A DNA stretch of 64,000 bases from an uncultured Kiritimatiellota bacterium (GTDB lineage: Bacteria > Verrucomicrobiota > Kiritimatiellia > RFP12 > DVOR01). Of this stretch, positions 1-7,674 are shown in pieces (the stretch's first letter is position 1; each line of letters opens with the position of its first letter). A program made the position numbers and the translations under genes. The stretch is taken from the NCBI GenBank assembly GCA_944391055.1, contig CALXSF010000009.1, positions 1-64,000 on the forward strand, read 5' to 3'. The notes beneath the pieces were generated by a model that had not been told where the DNA came from, ran no database searches, and was given only the letters and a program-made list of their open reading frames with translations.

Positions 1-108
1 ATCGACTGCATTTCCGGGGAAGCCCATGAGGCGGACGCCATCTCGCATGTCGGCTTGGGCTTTTTTCGCTTGGAGAAAGACGGCATGGACAACTGGCTGA
101 CACTATGA
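1..108 (+). CDS. C-terminal end of an unidentified protein (partial)
   Basis: Frame 1 is open from the window edge to TGA at 106-108, giving the last 35 residues of a protein. The tail is acidic and aromatic and ends in DNWLTL. I do not recognise a family from so short a piece. It runs in the same direction as the two tandem paralogues that follow after about 90 nt, so it may be in the same transcription unit. If it is the end of a polymorphic toxin or an earlier copy of an immunity-type gene, that would explain the paralogues. Nothing in these 35 residues proves it. Confidence 0.5.
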   Translation: MDCISGEAHEADAISHVGLGFFRLEKDGMDNWLTL

Positions 109-198
109 GCAATGAGGTTTGAGATGAGCACGACAAAGCGTCTCAATCGGTGTCGCGCTGCATCATACCGTGTTTATGTTCTGCAGGAGGAATGAAGT

Positions 199-1020
199 AT
201 GGAATGGGAACGCTTGAAAACGATTGTGGAGGCGTTGTACAAACGCCCTAAGCAGTTGTCGGATCCGAGTTCGGATTTCTCCCAGGAGGAATTGGACGCG
301 CTGATCGCCACGCCGGACGAGGCGATGGCGTGCCATGACTTCATGTGTATCTTTCAGACCTCTTGCCCTGCGGGGTGTTATGCGGAGTGCGCCTATTTCA
401 TCCCGCTTGCGGTGAAGTACATCGAGACGAACCGCTCCGATGCGCTGAGTGTGTTGGATTGTCTGTTGGGTTGGATGGACGAGAATCGCGAACAATTGAA
501 GAGAGACAAACTGTGGATGGCGGCCGCGTCTTGTTTCAGTCAAATCATCGGAAGGGAAATGCTTCGCTTTGAGCTTGAGGATGTGGCGTTCAATTCCTAT
601 TCTTTGACGTACCCAGCCTCTGGCCTCAACTGGTTCGACACCCTCCGTCGAACGGATGGCGTAAAGCCGAGTATCTTAGGGCTGATTGTCTTGGGGAAGC
701 TCTTCCGCGAACACTTCTCGCACATCGATTCGTATCCCGTGGCGGCCTGGTTGGTCTATCTGGGGACGCATACGATGACGTCCCCCTATCATGTTTATCT
801 CGCCGCTCGTTTGGCAGACTCGGACACAAGGGCGGCCGCCTGTCGCCTCATCCGCGCCAAATGCCGGGAGGATGCGGTGTGCGCGCGTTTTTGGACGCCC
901 CTTTTGGATGAATTGGCCACGCGTTATCCTTCCCATGCGGCTCCCCCTCGCCACGCTCCCGCTCATCTTGTGCGCCAAAAACCGAAATCTCAGCCTTGCC
1001 TGCGCCAATCGGAGGACTAA
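199..1020 (+). CDS. Hypothetical protein, tandem paralogue copy 1
   Basis: A 273-residue soluble protein with no signal peptide or membrane segment; I do not recognise the family. The start follows a strong AGGAGG at 186-190 with good spacing. The first 43 residues are identical to the next gene, and overall identity over the first 243 residues is roughly 85% by eye. Differences cluster around residues 128-155. The last 30 residues are unrelated to the other copy, Pro/Arg rich, and look like a drifted tail. Codon use is less GC-biased than in the housekeeping genes nearby, which suggests an accessory gene. Size, soluble character and tandem duplication fit an immunity protein, but that is inference. 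Confidence 0.8.
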   Translation: MEWERLKTIVEALYKRPKQLSDPSSDFSQEELDALIATPDEAMACHDFMCIFQTSCPAGCYAECAYFIPLAVKYIETNRSDALSVLDCLLGWMDENREQLKRDKLWMAAASCFSQIIGREMLRFELEDVAFNSYSLTYPASGLNWFDTLRRTDGVKPSILGLIVLGKLFREHFSHIDSYPVAAWLVYLGTHTMTSPYHVYLAARLADSDTRAAACRLIRAKCREDAVCARFWTPLLDELATRYPSHAAPPRHAPAHLVRQKPKSQPCLRQSED

Positions 1021-1023
1021 GCC

Positions 1024-1806
1024 ATGGAATGGGAACGCTTGAAAACGATTGTGGAGGCGTTGTACAAACGCCCTAAGCAGTTGTCTGATCCGAGTTCGGA
1101 TTTCTCCCAGGAGGAATTGGACGCGCTGATCGCCACGCCGGACGAGGCGATGGTGTGCTACGACTTCATGTGTATCTTTCAGACCTTTTGCCCTGCGGGG
1201 TGTTATGAGGAGTGTGCCTATTTCATCCCGCTTGCGGTGAAGTACATCGAGACGAACTGCTCCGATGCGCTGAGTGTGTTGGATTGTCTGTTGGGCTGGA
1301 TGGACGAGAATCGCGAACAATTGAAGAGAGACAACCTGTGGATGGCGGCCGCGTCTTGCCTCTGCCAAATCATCGGGAGGGAAATGCTTCGCTTTGAGCT
1401 TGAGGCTGTGGCGTCCGATTCACATTTTTGGGCGTATCCCAACTCTGGAAGGGAGTGGTTCGACACGCTCCGCCGGTCGGAGGGCGCAAGGCCGAGCGCC
1501 TTGGGGCTGATTGTCTTGGGGATGATCTTCCGCGAACACTTCTCGCACATCAATTCGTACCCCGTGGCGGCCTGGCTGGTCTATCTGGGGACGCATACGC
1601 TGACCTTCCCCTATCATGTCTATCTCGCCGCACGCTTGGCGGATACGGCCACAAGGGAGGCCGCCTGTCGTCTCATCCGCGCCAAATGCCGGGAGGATGC
1701 GGTGTGCGCGCGCTTTTGGACGCCCCTTTTGGATGAATTGGCCACGCGTTATGCACCTCATGGGCGCCCCCAGGCCGCCGGCGATCAAAACCGCGAAGGC
1801 TTTTAG
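1024..1806 (+). CDS. Hypothetical protein, tandem paralogue copy 2
   Basis: A 260-residue paralogue of the preceding gene, starting 3 nt after its stop. A GGAGG inside the end of copy 1 (1012-1016) serves as the ribosome site, so the two are probably translationally coupled. The N-terminal block of 43 residues is unchanged. Substitutions such as A44V, H46Y, S55F, R79C and K104N and a patch near residues 128-155 separate the copies. The C-terminal tail after residue 243 is different and shorter. No catalytic motif is visible. A recent duplication is certain from the sequence; the function is unknown. Confidence 0.8.
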   Translation: MEWERLKTIVEALYKRPKQLSDPSSDFSQEELDALIATPDEAMVCYDFMCIFQTFCPAGCYEECAYFIPLAVKYIETNCSDALSVLDCLLGWMDENREQLKRDNLWMAAASCLCQIIGREMLRFELEAVASDSHFWAYPNSGREWFDTLRRSEGARPSALGLIVLGMIFREHFSHINSYPVAAWLVYLGTHTLTFPYHVYLAARLADTATREAACRLIRAKCREDAVCARFWTPLLDELATRYAPHGRPQAAGDQNREGF

Positions 1807-1950
1807 GCGCGGGCAGGAACGCTTCACTGGCGGCGACATCGCTTAGGATGGGGCGGCGTGGCGGCTGGGCGGGCGCGGCCCCTTGCCTTCGTGTCGCGGC
1901 GTGCCCCGCGGGCGCCCGTCTTGTGGGCATGGGCAGGTCCGTGAGGATTG

Positions 1951-1959
1951 TGTTATACT
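1951..1959 (+). promoter_or_regulatory. Extended -10 promoter of coaD, likely leaderless
   Basis: TGT followed by TATACT (1954-1959) is a near-consensus extended -10. Only 8 nt separate it from the coaD ATG at 1968, so transcription should start at or next to the start codon. No convincing -35 is seen. Confidence 0.6.
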
Positions 1960-1967
1960 AAGGCACC

Positions 1968-2519
1968 ATGAAAGAAGCCACTGCGGTTTATCCCGGGACG
2001 TTCGATCCGATGACGAAGGGGCACTTCGACTTGATCAGTCGGAGCGCGGGCCTCTTTGACCGCCTGATCGTGGCGGTGGCGGGCGTCTCGCCGAAGCCCA
2101 CGCGCCTCTTCGGCATCGCGGAGCGCCTGGAGATGGTGCGCGAGTCGATCGCGGAGGAGGGGCTGGGGAACGTGGAGGTGATGCCGCTGGATTGCCTCTT
2201 GGTGGAGTTCTGCCGGCGGCACGGGGTGCGCGCGGTGGTGCGGGGGTTGCGGGCGTACAGCGACTTTGAGTACGAGTTCCAGATGGCGCTGACGAACCGC
2301 CGTCTGGCGCCGGAGGTGGAGACCCTCTTCTTGATGCCCAACGAGGAGCACAGTTACATCACGGCCTCCACGGTGCGCGAGGTGGCGCGCTATGGCGGGG
2401 AGACGGCCTATTTCGTGCCGCCGTGCGTGGAGCGCCACCTGCGCGCGTTCCTGGCGGCGCACCCGGAGCAGCGTATCCAAGGAGGGGCGGTTGGAAACAC
2501 CGGCGCGTTTGACCGTTGA
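1968..2519 (+). CDS. coaD: Pantetheine-phosphate adenylyltransferase
   Basis: Transfers AMP from ATP to 4'-phosphopantetheine, the penultimate step of coenzyme A synthesis, in the cytoplasm. The N-terminus shows the nucleotidyltransferase signature (YPGTFDPMTKGH, residues 8-19) and the C-terminal half has the ISSTVRE-like motif as ITASTVREVARYGG. At 183 residues it is about 20 longer than usual because of a C-terminal tail that overlaps the start of the next gene. The ATG lies 8 nt after a TATACT box with no Shine-Dalgarno between them. It heads an operon that supplies CoA, phospholipid and fatty-acid enzymes, which suits the CoA and ACP demand of the downstream genes. Confidence 0.95.
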   Translation: MKEATAVYPGTFDPMTKGHFDLISRSAGLFDRLIVAVAGVSPKPTRLFGIAERLEMVRESIAEEGLGNVEVMPLDCLLVEFCRRHGVRAVVRGLRAYSDFEYEFQMALTNRRLAPEVETLFLMPNEEHSYITASTVREVARYGGETAYFVPPCVERHLRAFLAAHPEQRIQGGAVGNTGAFDR

Positions 2520-3003
2520 CCTGACCGCGCTCCGGGAGGGCGAGCCGGCGCGCCTGCGCGGCGCGCTGGACGCGGCGGCGTTGGGCGTCGACGACCTGGA
2601 GTGGGTGCGCCCGGCGGGGCCGCTGGCCTACGACGCGGAGGCGACGCTGCTGCCGGGGGACGTCCTGGAGGTGCGGGGGCGCCTGAGCCTGCCGTGCGCG
2701 TGCGTCTGCGGGCGCTGCGGGCGCGATTTCCGGACGGAATACGCCGAGGAAGGCTGGCGCGAGGACTTTGACGTGGCGGGGCAGACGAGCCTCGACTTGA
2801 CGGAATCGGCGAGAGAAGGTATTATTCTCGCCCTTCCTTCGTATCCGGTTTGCGACGAGGGTTGCAAGGGCGTTTGCCCGCGATGCGGCCGCAACCTCAA
2901 CGAAGGGCCGTGCGGCTGCGCGACCGCGGGGGAGGATTCCCCGTGGGGCGCGCTGGACGGCCTGACGGCGCAGACCGCGGAAACCGCTGAAGAAAGAAAG
3001 TGA
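2491..3003 (+). CDS. yceD: YceD/DUF177 family protein
   Basis: A 170-residue cytoplasmic protein of the DUF177 family, which is nearly always next to rpmF and has a role linked to large-subunit rRNA or ribosome synthesis. I take TTG at 2491 as the start because AAGGAGGGG at 2479-2487 sits at ideal distance and no better start exists in frame. This overlaps the last 29 nt of coaD. Family marks are the CxCGRC cluster near residue 68 and the C-terminal Cys motif CDEGCKGVCPRCG, which probably bind zinc. It lies 7 nt before rpmF. Confidence 0.88.
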   Translation: METPARLTVDLTALREGEPARLRGALDAAALGVDDLEWVRPAGPLAYDAEATLLPGDVLEVRGRLSLPCACVCGRCGRDFRTEYAEEGWREDFDVAGQTSLDLTESAREGIILALPSYPVCDEGCKGVCPRCGRNLNEGPCGCATAGEDSPWGALDGLTAQTAETAEERK

Positions 3004-3010
3004 GTGAATC

Positions 3011-3190
3011 ATGGCAGTTCCTAAACGCAAGAAGTCCAAAATGCGCGTGCGTCAGCGCCGCGGCCAAATCAAGGCGGCCATCCCCGGCACCGTGACCTGC
3101 GCCTGCGGGGCGACCCGTCTGGCCCACCGCGCCTGCCCGGCCTGCGGGCAATACAACGGCCGCCAGGTGATCGAAGTCGCCGCGGAGTGA
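3011..3190 (+). CDS. rpmF: 50S ribosomal protein L32
   Basis: A 59-residue basic protein starting MAVPKRKKSK, typical of bacterial L32. It keeps a four-Cys zinc ribbon (CACG near residue 30 and CPACG near residue 42), so this is the zinc-binding form. It is a component of the large ribosomal subunit near the peptidyl-transferase region. The order yceD-rpmF-plsX is widely conserved. Confidence 0.95.
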   Translation: MAVPKRKKSKMRVRQRRGQIKAAIPGTVTCACGATRLAHRACPACGQYNGRQVIEVAAE

Positions 3191-3251
3191 CCGCCGCGCG
3201 GCGTCGGCGACGGGACCATGGGCAAACGAATCTGCAAAGGGGGCTGACGGC

Positions 3252-4373
3252 ATGCGGATAGCGCTCGATGCGATGGGCGGCGACAACGCGCCCTACGAGA
3301 TTGTCTGGGGCGGCGCGGAGGCCGCCGCGCAGACGGCGGATTCGATCATTCTGGTGGGCGACGAGGCGGCGATCCGCAAGGCTTTCCGCCATCGTCACCC
3401 CAAGATCCGGCCGACGCCCGACGTGGAGGCGCTCCTGCGCGAGGGGCGACTCTCCATCGTCCACACGGACGAATCCGTGGCGATGGAGGACGCGCCCGCC
3501 GCGGCCGTGCGCCGCAAGAAAAACTGCTCCATCAACGTCTGCATGCGCCTGGTGAAGGAAGGCAAGGCCGACGCCGCGGTCTCCGCCGGGAACTCCGGCG
3601 CGATGGCGGCCTCGGCGCTCTTCATCCTGGGGCGCGTCAAGGGCGTCGCGCGCCCGGCCATCGCCACCGTGCTGCCCACCGCCGAGCCCGACCGGCCGCT
3701 TCTGCTGCTGGACGCCGGCGCGAACACCGACTGCCACCACGAGTGGCTGCGCGAGTTCGCCGTGATGGGTGACATCTACAGCCGCCTGGTGCTGGGGCGC
3801 GAGAAGCCCGTGGTGGGCCTGATGAGCATCGGCACCGAGGACAGCAAGGGCAACGAGCTGACCAAGCACGCCTTCCCGCTCCTGCGCGACTACACGCCGG
3901 GCATCGCCTTCAAGGGCAACGTGGAGGGGCACGACGTCTTCGAGGGCAAGACGGACGTGATCGTCTGCGACGGCTTCGTGGGGAACGTGATCCTGAAGAC
4001 CTCGGAAAGCGCGGCCCACGCGATGGGCGGCTGGCTGAAGCGGGTCATCATGGGCAACCTCTTCTTCAAGCTGGCGGCGCTCCCGCTCCTGCCGGCGTTG
4101 CGCACGCTCAAGCACCAGATGGATCCGGAGATCTACGGCGGCGCGCCGCTCCTGGGCGTCTCCGGCGCGGTGATCATCACCCACGGCTCCTCCACCCACA
4201 AGGCCATCGCCTATGCCTGCGCGGCAGGGTCGCGCGCGGCGGAGCACAACGTCTCGCGCGAGATCGAGGCCTGCGTCGCCGCGCTCCCGGAAGTGCCTCT
4301 GGACGAGGAGCTTGCGCAGCAGGCGGAGGCGCCCGTCCCGCGGTTGGTTGCGCCGGAACCGGAAAAACGCTAA
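3252..4373 (+). CDS. plsX: Phosphate acyltransferase PlsX
   Basis: Converts acyl-ACP and phosphate into acyl-phosphate, the acyl donor for PlsY in phospholipid synthesis; a peripheral membrane enzyme. The 373-residue protein opens with MRIALDAMGGDNAP, the family signature, and contains AGNSGA near residue 116 and GNVEGHD near residue 224. The C-terminus carries about 25 extra acidic and proline-rich residues. It is followed after 30 nt by fabD, so phospholipid and fatty-acid initiation genes are co-transcribed. Confidence 0.96.
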   Translation: MRIALDAMGGDNAPYEIVWGGAEAAAQTADSIILVGDEAAIRKAFRHRHPKIRPTPDVEALLREGRLSIVHTDESVAMEDAPAAAVRRKKNCSINVCMRLVKEGKADAAVSAGNSGAMAASALFILGRVKGVARPAIATVLPTAEPDRPLLLLDAGANTDCHHEWLREFAVMGDIYSRLVLGREKPVVGLMSIGTEDSKGNELTKHAFPLLRDYTPGIAFKGNVEGHDVFEGKTDVIVCDGFVGNVILKTSESAAHAMGGWLKRVIMGNLFFKLAALPLLPALRTLKHQMDPEIYGGAPLLGVSGAVIITHGSSTHKAIAYACAAGSRAAEHNVSREIEACVAALPEVPLDEELAQQAEAPVPRLVAPEPEKR

Positions 4374-4403
4374 ACTAAGACGCCAAGAAAGGACGGAAAG
4401 TCG

Positions 4404-5324
4404 ATGTTGAATTGCTTTTTCGCAGGGCAAGGCGCCCAGTTCCCCGGGATGGGCAAGGATTTGGCCGAGCGCGACCCGGAAATCATGGCGCTCTTCGACC
4501 GCGCGGACGCGGTACTGGGCTTCGGCCTCAAGCAACTGTGCTTCGAGGGGCCCCAGGAGGCGCTGACCCGCTCGGACATCTGCCAGCCTGCTATCTTCAC
4601 CGTCTCGATGGCGTGCTGGGAAGCCTTCAGGAAGCGTTGCCCCAACGCCGCCCCGACCGCGTTCGCGGGGCTCTCCCTGGGTGAGTGGACGGCGCTCTGC
4701 GCCGCCGGGGCGCTCGATTTCGAGACGACGCTGAAGGTGCTTCAGGCGCGGGGGCGCTTCATGCAGGAGGCCTGCGAGGCGAACCCCTCGGGCATGATCT
4801 CCATCATGGGCGCCTCGCCGGAGCAGCTCGCGGCCATCTGCGAGGGCTCGGGCTGCACCGTCAGCAACATCAACTCCGACAGTCAGCAGGTCATCTCCGG
4901 CACGCACGAGGCCGTGGCCAAGGCCGCCGAGCTCGCCACGGGGCAGGGTGTCAAGAACGTCGTGCTCCAGGTGGCCGGCGCCTTCCATTCGCCCTTCATG
5001 ACCCCGGCGCGCGAGAAGCTGGCCGCGTTCGTCGCGGACATCCCCTTCGGCGTGCCCGCCGTGCCCGTGCTCTCCAACGCCACCGGCGCGTTCCACGCGC
5101 AGGACGGCGCGGCCATCAAGGAGGCCATGCTCCGCCAGGTGGACAGCCCCGTGCACTTCTCCGACTGCGTCAAGGCCGTGATGGGCCCCGGCGCGCTCTT
5201 CGCGGAGTTTGGCCCGGGCAAGGTGCTCTCCGGCCTCATCCGCCGCATCGACCGCGCCAACGCCGTCACCAACGTCCAAGACGCCGCCACGCTCGAGGCC
5301 ACCGCCGCCAAGGTGGGCGCCTGA
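4404..5324 (+). CDS. fabD: Malonyl-CoA:ACP transacylase
   Basis: Moves the malonyl group from CoA to acyl carrier protein, providing extender units for fatty-acid synthesis. The 306-residue protein has the oxyanion-hole motif GQGAQFPGMG at residues 9-18, the nucleophile elbow GLSLGEW near residue 90 and the catalytic His in GAFHSP near residue 200. Length is normal. It lies between plsX and fabG in the operon, with its acceptor ACP encoded two genes on. Confidence 0.96.
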   Translation: MLNCFFAGQGAQFPGMGKDLAERDPEIMALFDRADAVLGFGLKQLCFEGPQEALTRSDICQPAIFTVSMACWEAFRKRCPNAAPTAFAGLSLGEWTALCAAGALDFETTLKVLQARGRFMQEACEANPSGMISIMGASPEQLAAICEGSGCTVSNINSDSQQVISGTHEAVAKAAELATGQGVKNVVLQVAGAFHSPFMTPAREKLAAFVADIPFGVPAVPVLSNATGAFHAQDGAAIKEAMLRQVDSPVHFSDCVKAVMGPGALFAEFGPGKVLSGLIRRIDRANAVTNVQDAATLEATAAKVGA

Positions 5325-5343
5325 CAGACCCAGGAGGTTTACC

Positions 5344-6108
5344 ATGTACGATTTCACCGGGAAAGTCGCCCTCGTCACCGGATCCGGCGGCGGCATTGGT
5401 CTGGCCACCGCCAAAGCCTTCGCCGAGTGCGGCGCGGACGTGGCGTTGCTCGATTTCAACCCCGCGTTGCTGGAGGCCGCGAAGCCCCAGGTCGAGGCCT
5501 ACGGGCACCGCGTCATCACCCTGCAGTGCGACGTCTCGAAGGCCGAGCAGGTCGAGAAGGCCGTCAAGGACACCGTTGAGCAGCTTGGCCGTCTCGACAT
5601 TTTGGTGAACAACGCCGGCATCACCCGCGACAACCTCCTCCTGCGCATGGACGAGGCCGAGTGGGACGCCGTGCTCAACACCAACCTCAAATCCGTCTTC
5701 CTCTTCTCCAAGGCCGTCATCCGCCCCATGGGCAAGAACAAGGGACCCGACGGCAAGCCGTGCGGCGGTTGCATCGTCAACACCGCCTCCGTCATCGGCC
5801 TCTTCGGCAACGTGGGCCAGGCCAACTACGGCGCGGCCAAGGCCGGCGTGATCAACTTCACCAAGACCTTCGCCAAGGAGTATGGCAAGAAGAAGATCCG
5901 CTGCAACGCCGTCGCCCCCGGATTCATCAAGACCAAGATGACCGAGGTCCTCTCCCAGGAGGCCAAGGACAAGATGGCGCAGATGATCCCCCTTCAGGCG
6001 CTCGGCGAGCCGGAGGACGTGGCCAAGGCCATCCGCTTCCTGGCCTCCGACGAGGCCGCCTACATCACCGGCCAGACCCTCGCCGTCAGCGGCGGCATGG
6101 CCTTCTGA
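5344..6108 (+). CDS. fabG: 3-oxoacyl-ACP reductase
   Basis: NADPH-dependent reduction of beta-ketoacyl-ACP in fatty-acid elongation. I start at ATG 5344 behind AGGAGG (5332-5337), giving 254 residues, the usual length. The Rossmann motif TGSGGGIG is at residues 12-19, NNAG near residue 90, and the Ser-Tyr-Lys active site is seen as TASVIG and YGAAKAG. An insert of roughly ten residues (GKNKGPDGKPCGG) precedes the catalytic Ser. It is a short-chain dehydrogenase in a fab cluster, so the assignment is firm. Confidence 0.95.
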   Translation: MYDFTGKVALVTGSGGGIGLATAKAFAECGADVALLDFNPALLEAAKPQVEAYGHRVITLQCDVSKAEQVEKAVKDTVEQLGRLDILVNNAGITRDNLLLRMDEAEWDAVLNTNLKSVFLFSKAVIRPMGKNKGPDGKPCGGCIVNTASVIGLFGNVGQANYGAAKAGVINFTKTFAKEYGKKKIRCNAVAPGFIKTKMTEVLSQEAKDKMAQMIPLQALGEPEDVAKAIRFLASDEAAYITGQTLAVSGGMAF

Positions 6109-6165
6109 CGCTTTCAACAACCTAGCCCCCTCCGTGGGGGCCAAACAACCCCAAGGAGCACAAAC

Positions 6166-6408
6166 ATGTCCCTCGAACAGAAAGTCAAAGACATCATCGT
6201 CGACCAGCTCGGCGTGGACGCCGCCCAGGTGACCCCCGAAGCCTCCTTCATCGACGACCTCAGCGCGGACTCCCTCGATCAGGTCGAGCTCATCATGGCC
6301 TTCGAGGAAGAGTTCGGCGCCGAGATCCCCGACGAGGATGCCGAGAAGCTGACCACCGTCGGCGCCGTCATCAAGTATCTGCAGGACAAGGGCATCACCG
6401 CGGACTAA
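6166..6408 (+). CDS. acpP: Acyl carrier protein
   Basis: An 80-residue acidic carrier protein. The phosphopantetheine attachment Ser is residue 36 in the motif ADSLDQVEL. It carries growing acyl chains for FabD and FabG, encoded just upstream, and phosphopantetheine comes from the pathway of coaD at the head of the same operon. A Shine-Dalgarno AAGGAG lies 9 nt before the ATG. An intrinsic terminator follows after 23 nt. Confidence 0.97.
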   Translation: MSLEQKVKDIIVDQLGVDAAQVTPEASFIDDLSADSLDQVELIMAFEEEFGAEIPDEDAEKLTTVGAVIKYLQDKGITAD

Positions 6409-6431
6409 GCCCGCGCGCACAACCTTTCCCA

Positions 6432-6463
6432 AAGCCTCCCGTCAGCGACGGGAGGCTTTTTTT
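6432..6463 (+). terminator. Intrinsic terminator of the fab operon
   Basis: A 12-bp perfect stem (AAGCCTCCCGTC paired with its complement) with a 3-nt loop, followed by a run of seven T. Confidence 0.93.
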
Positions 6464-6593
6464 GTGCCGGCGCACGCGCAGGGCGGGCTTGGGGAAGGCA
6501 GGGTGGGGCGGGGCGGCCTCCCTGTCTTGGCCCGCGGGCGGCGGCCACCTTTCTTGGAGGAGCAGCGCGCGGTTTCCCGCGGGCGGGGGTTTA

Positions 6594-6602
6594 TGTTAGA
6601 CT
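6594..6602 (+). promoter_or_regulatory. Extended -10 promoter of the permease gene
   Basis: TGT then TAGACT (6597-6602). It places the transcript start near 6609 and so argues against the in-frame ATG at 6593, which lies inside the promoter. Confidence 0.45.
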
Positions 6603-6634
6603 ATCGTTGTTTTGAGCTCATTGGGACGACGCGC

Positions 6635-7672
6635 ATGAACCGTTTGCAATACCTGATCCGCCGCCTGCTGCTGGTGATTCCGACCTTTTTCGGCATCACG
6701 GTGGCCTGTTTCCTGCTGACGCGCCTGTTGCCGGGCGGGCCGGTGGAGATGAAGATGGCGCAGATGCGCGGCTTCGGCGGGGGCGGCGAGGCGGGCGGCG
6801 GCGCGAACGCCGCGCTGGTGAGCGAGGACATGAAGAAGGAGCTGGAGCGGCAATTCGGCTTCGACCAGCCGCTCTGGAAGCAGTATTTCACCTGGGCGGT
6901 GCGGGATCGGCTGGGGATGGCGATGAAGAGCTACGAGTACCCGGACCGGACGGCGTGGGAGCTGATCCGGCGGCGTCTGCCGGTCTCGGTCTGGTTCGGC
7001 GTGGTCGCCTTCTTGCTCAGCTACCTGGTCTGCATCCCGCTGGGCATCGCCAAGGCCCTGAGGCACGGGGCGCCGTTCGATTTCATGACGAGCGCGCTGG
7101 TCTTCTCGGCCTATTCGGTGCCGGCCTTCGCGGTGGGCATGATCCTGAAGATGTGCCTGAGCGGCACGGTGGACGGGCTGTGGGACATCTTCCCGATCGG
7201 CGGCTTTGAGAGCGACGCGGCGGCGGAGGCCGGCGGGTGGACGCTCTTCGTGGACCGGGCCTATCACATGGTGCTGCCGGTGACGGCGTATGTGATGACT
7301 TCCTTCGCGCTGCTGACCATTATGATGAAGAACTCGCTGATGGAGCAGATGAGCGCCGATTACGTGCGCACCGTGCTGGCCAAGGGCGCCACGCGCCGCC
7401 GCGCCATCTGGGGCCACGCCCTGCGCAACGCGCTCATCCCCATCGCCACCGGCTTCGGCAGCGTGCTGGGCGCGCTCTTCGCCGGCTCGATGATCATCGA
7501 GACGCTCTTCGAGATCCCGGGCATGGGGCAGCTTTCCCTCAACGCCCTCGTCGGCCACGACTACGCGGTCTTCATGGCCATGCTGGTGATGACCGCCTCG
7601 ATTCAGCTTTTCGGCAACCTGATCTCCGACTTCTGCTATATGCTGATCGACCCGCGCATCCACTTCGACTGA
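6635..7672 (+). CDS. Oligopeptide-type ABC transporter permease (OppB/YejB-like)
   Basis: An inner-membrane permease of the binding-protein-dependent transport family, 345 residues. The start MNRLQYLIRRLLLVIPTFFG is the typical beginning of OppB/DppB/YejB proteins and includes the first membrane helix. A 30-residue Gly/Ala-rich periplasmic stretch follows, then five more helices. The EAA loop for ATPase contact is near residue 247 (VRTVLAKGATRRRAIWGHALRNALIP). ATG 6635 is preferred over 6593 because the latter overlaps the -10. Unusually, no partner permease, ATPase or binding protein is adjacent; uvrC follows 2 nt later. The partners must be elsewhere, or the gene is a relic. Confidence 0.88.
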   Translation: MNRLQYLIRRLLLVIPTFFGITVACFLLTRLLPGGPVEMKMAQMRGFGGGGEAGGGANAALVSEDMKKELERQFGFDQPLWKQYFTWAVRDRLGMAMKSYEYPDRTAWELIRRRLPVSVWFGVVAFLLSYLVCIPLGIAKALRHGAPFDFMTSALVFSAYSVPAFAVGMILKMCLSGTVDGLWDIFPIGGFESDAAAEAGGWTLFVDRAYHMVLPVTAYVMTSFALLTIMMKNSLMEQMSADYVRTVLAKGATRRRAIWGHALRNALIPIATGFGSVLGALFAGSMIIETLFEIPGMGQLSLNALVGHDYAVFMAMLVMTASIQLFGNLISDFCYMLIDPRIHFD

Positions 7673-7674
7673 AC

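Noticed and set aside
5209..5343. Earlier start for fabG
   Set aside because: It would add 45 residues inside fabD without a ribosome site; ATG 5344 has AGGAGG and gives the family length.
3069..5459. 796-codon open frame on the minus strand across plsX and fabD
   Set aside because: It is antisense to two clear enzymes; composition is His/Arg/Gly-rich and repetitive, as expected from third-position GC bias.
6464..6634. Earlier starts for the permease (6464 and 6593)
   Set aside because: 6464 lies directly after the terminator T-run and 6593 inside the extended -10; MNRLQYL is the family start.
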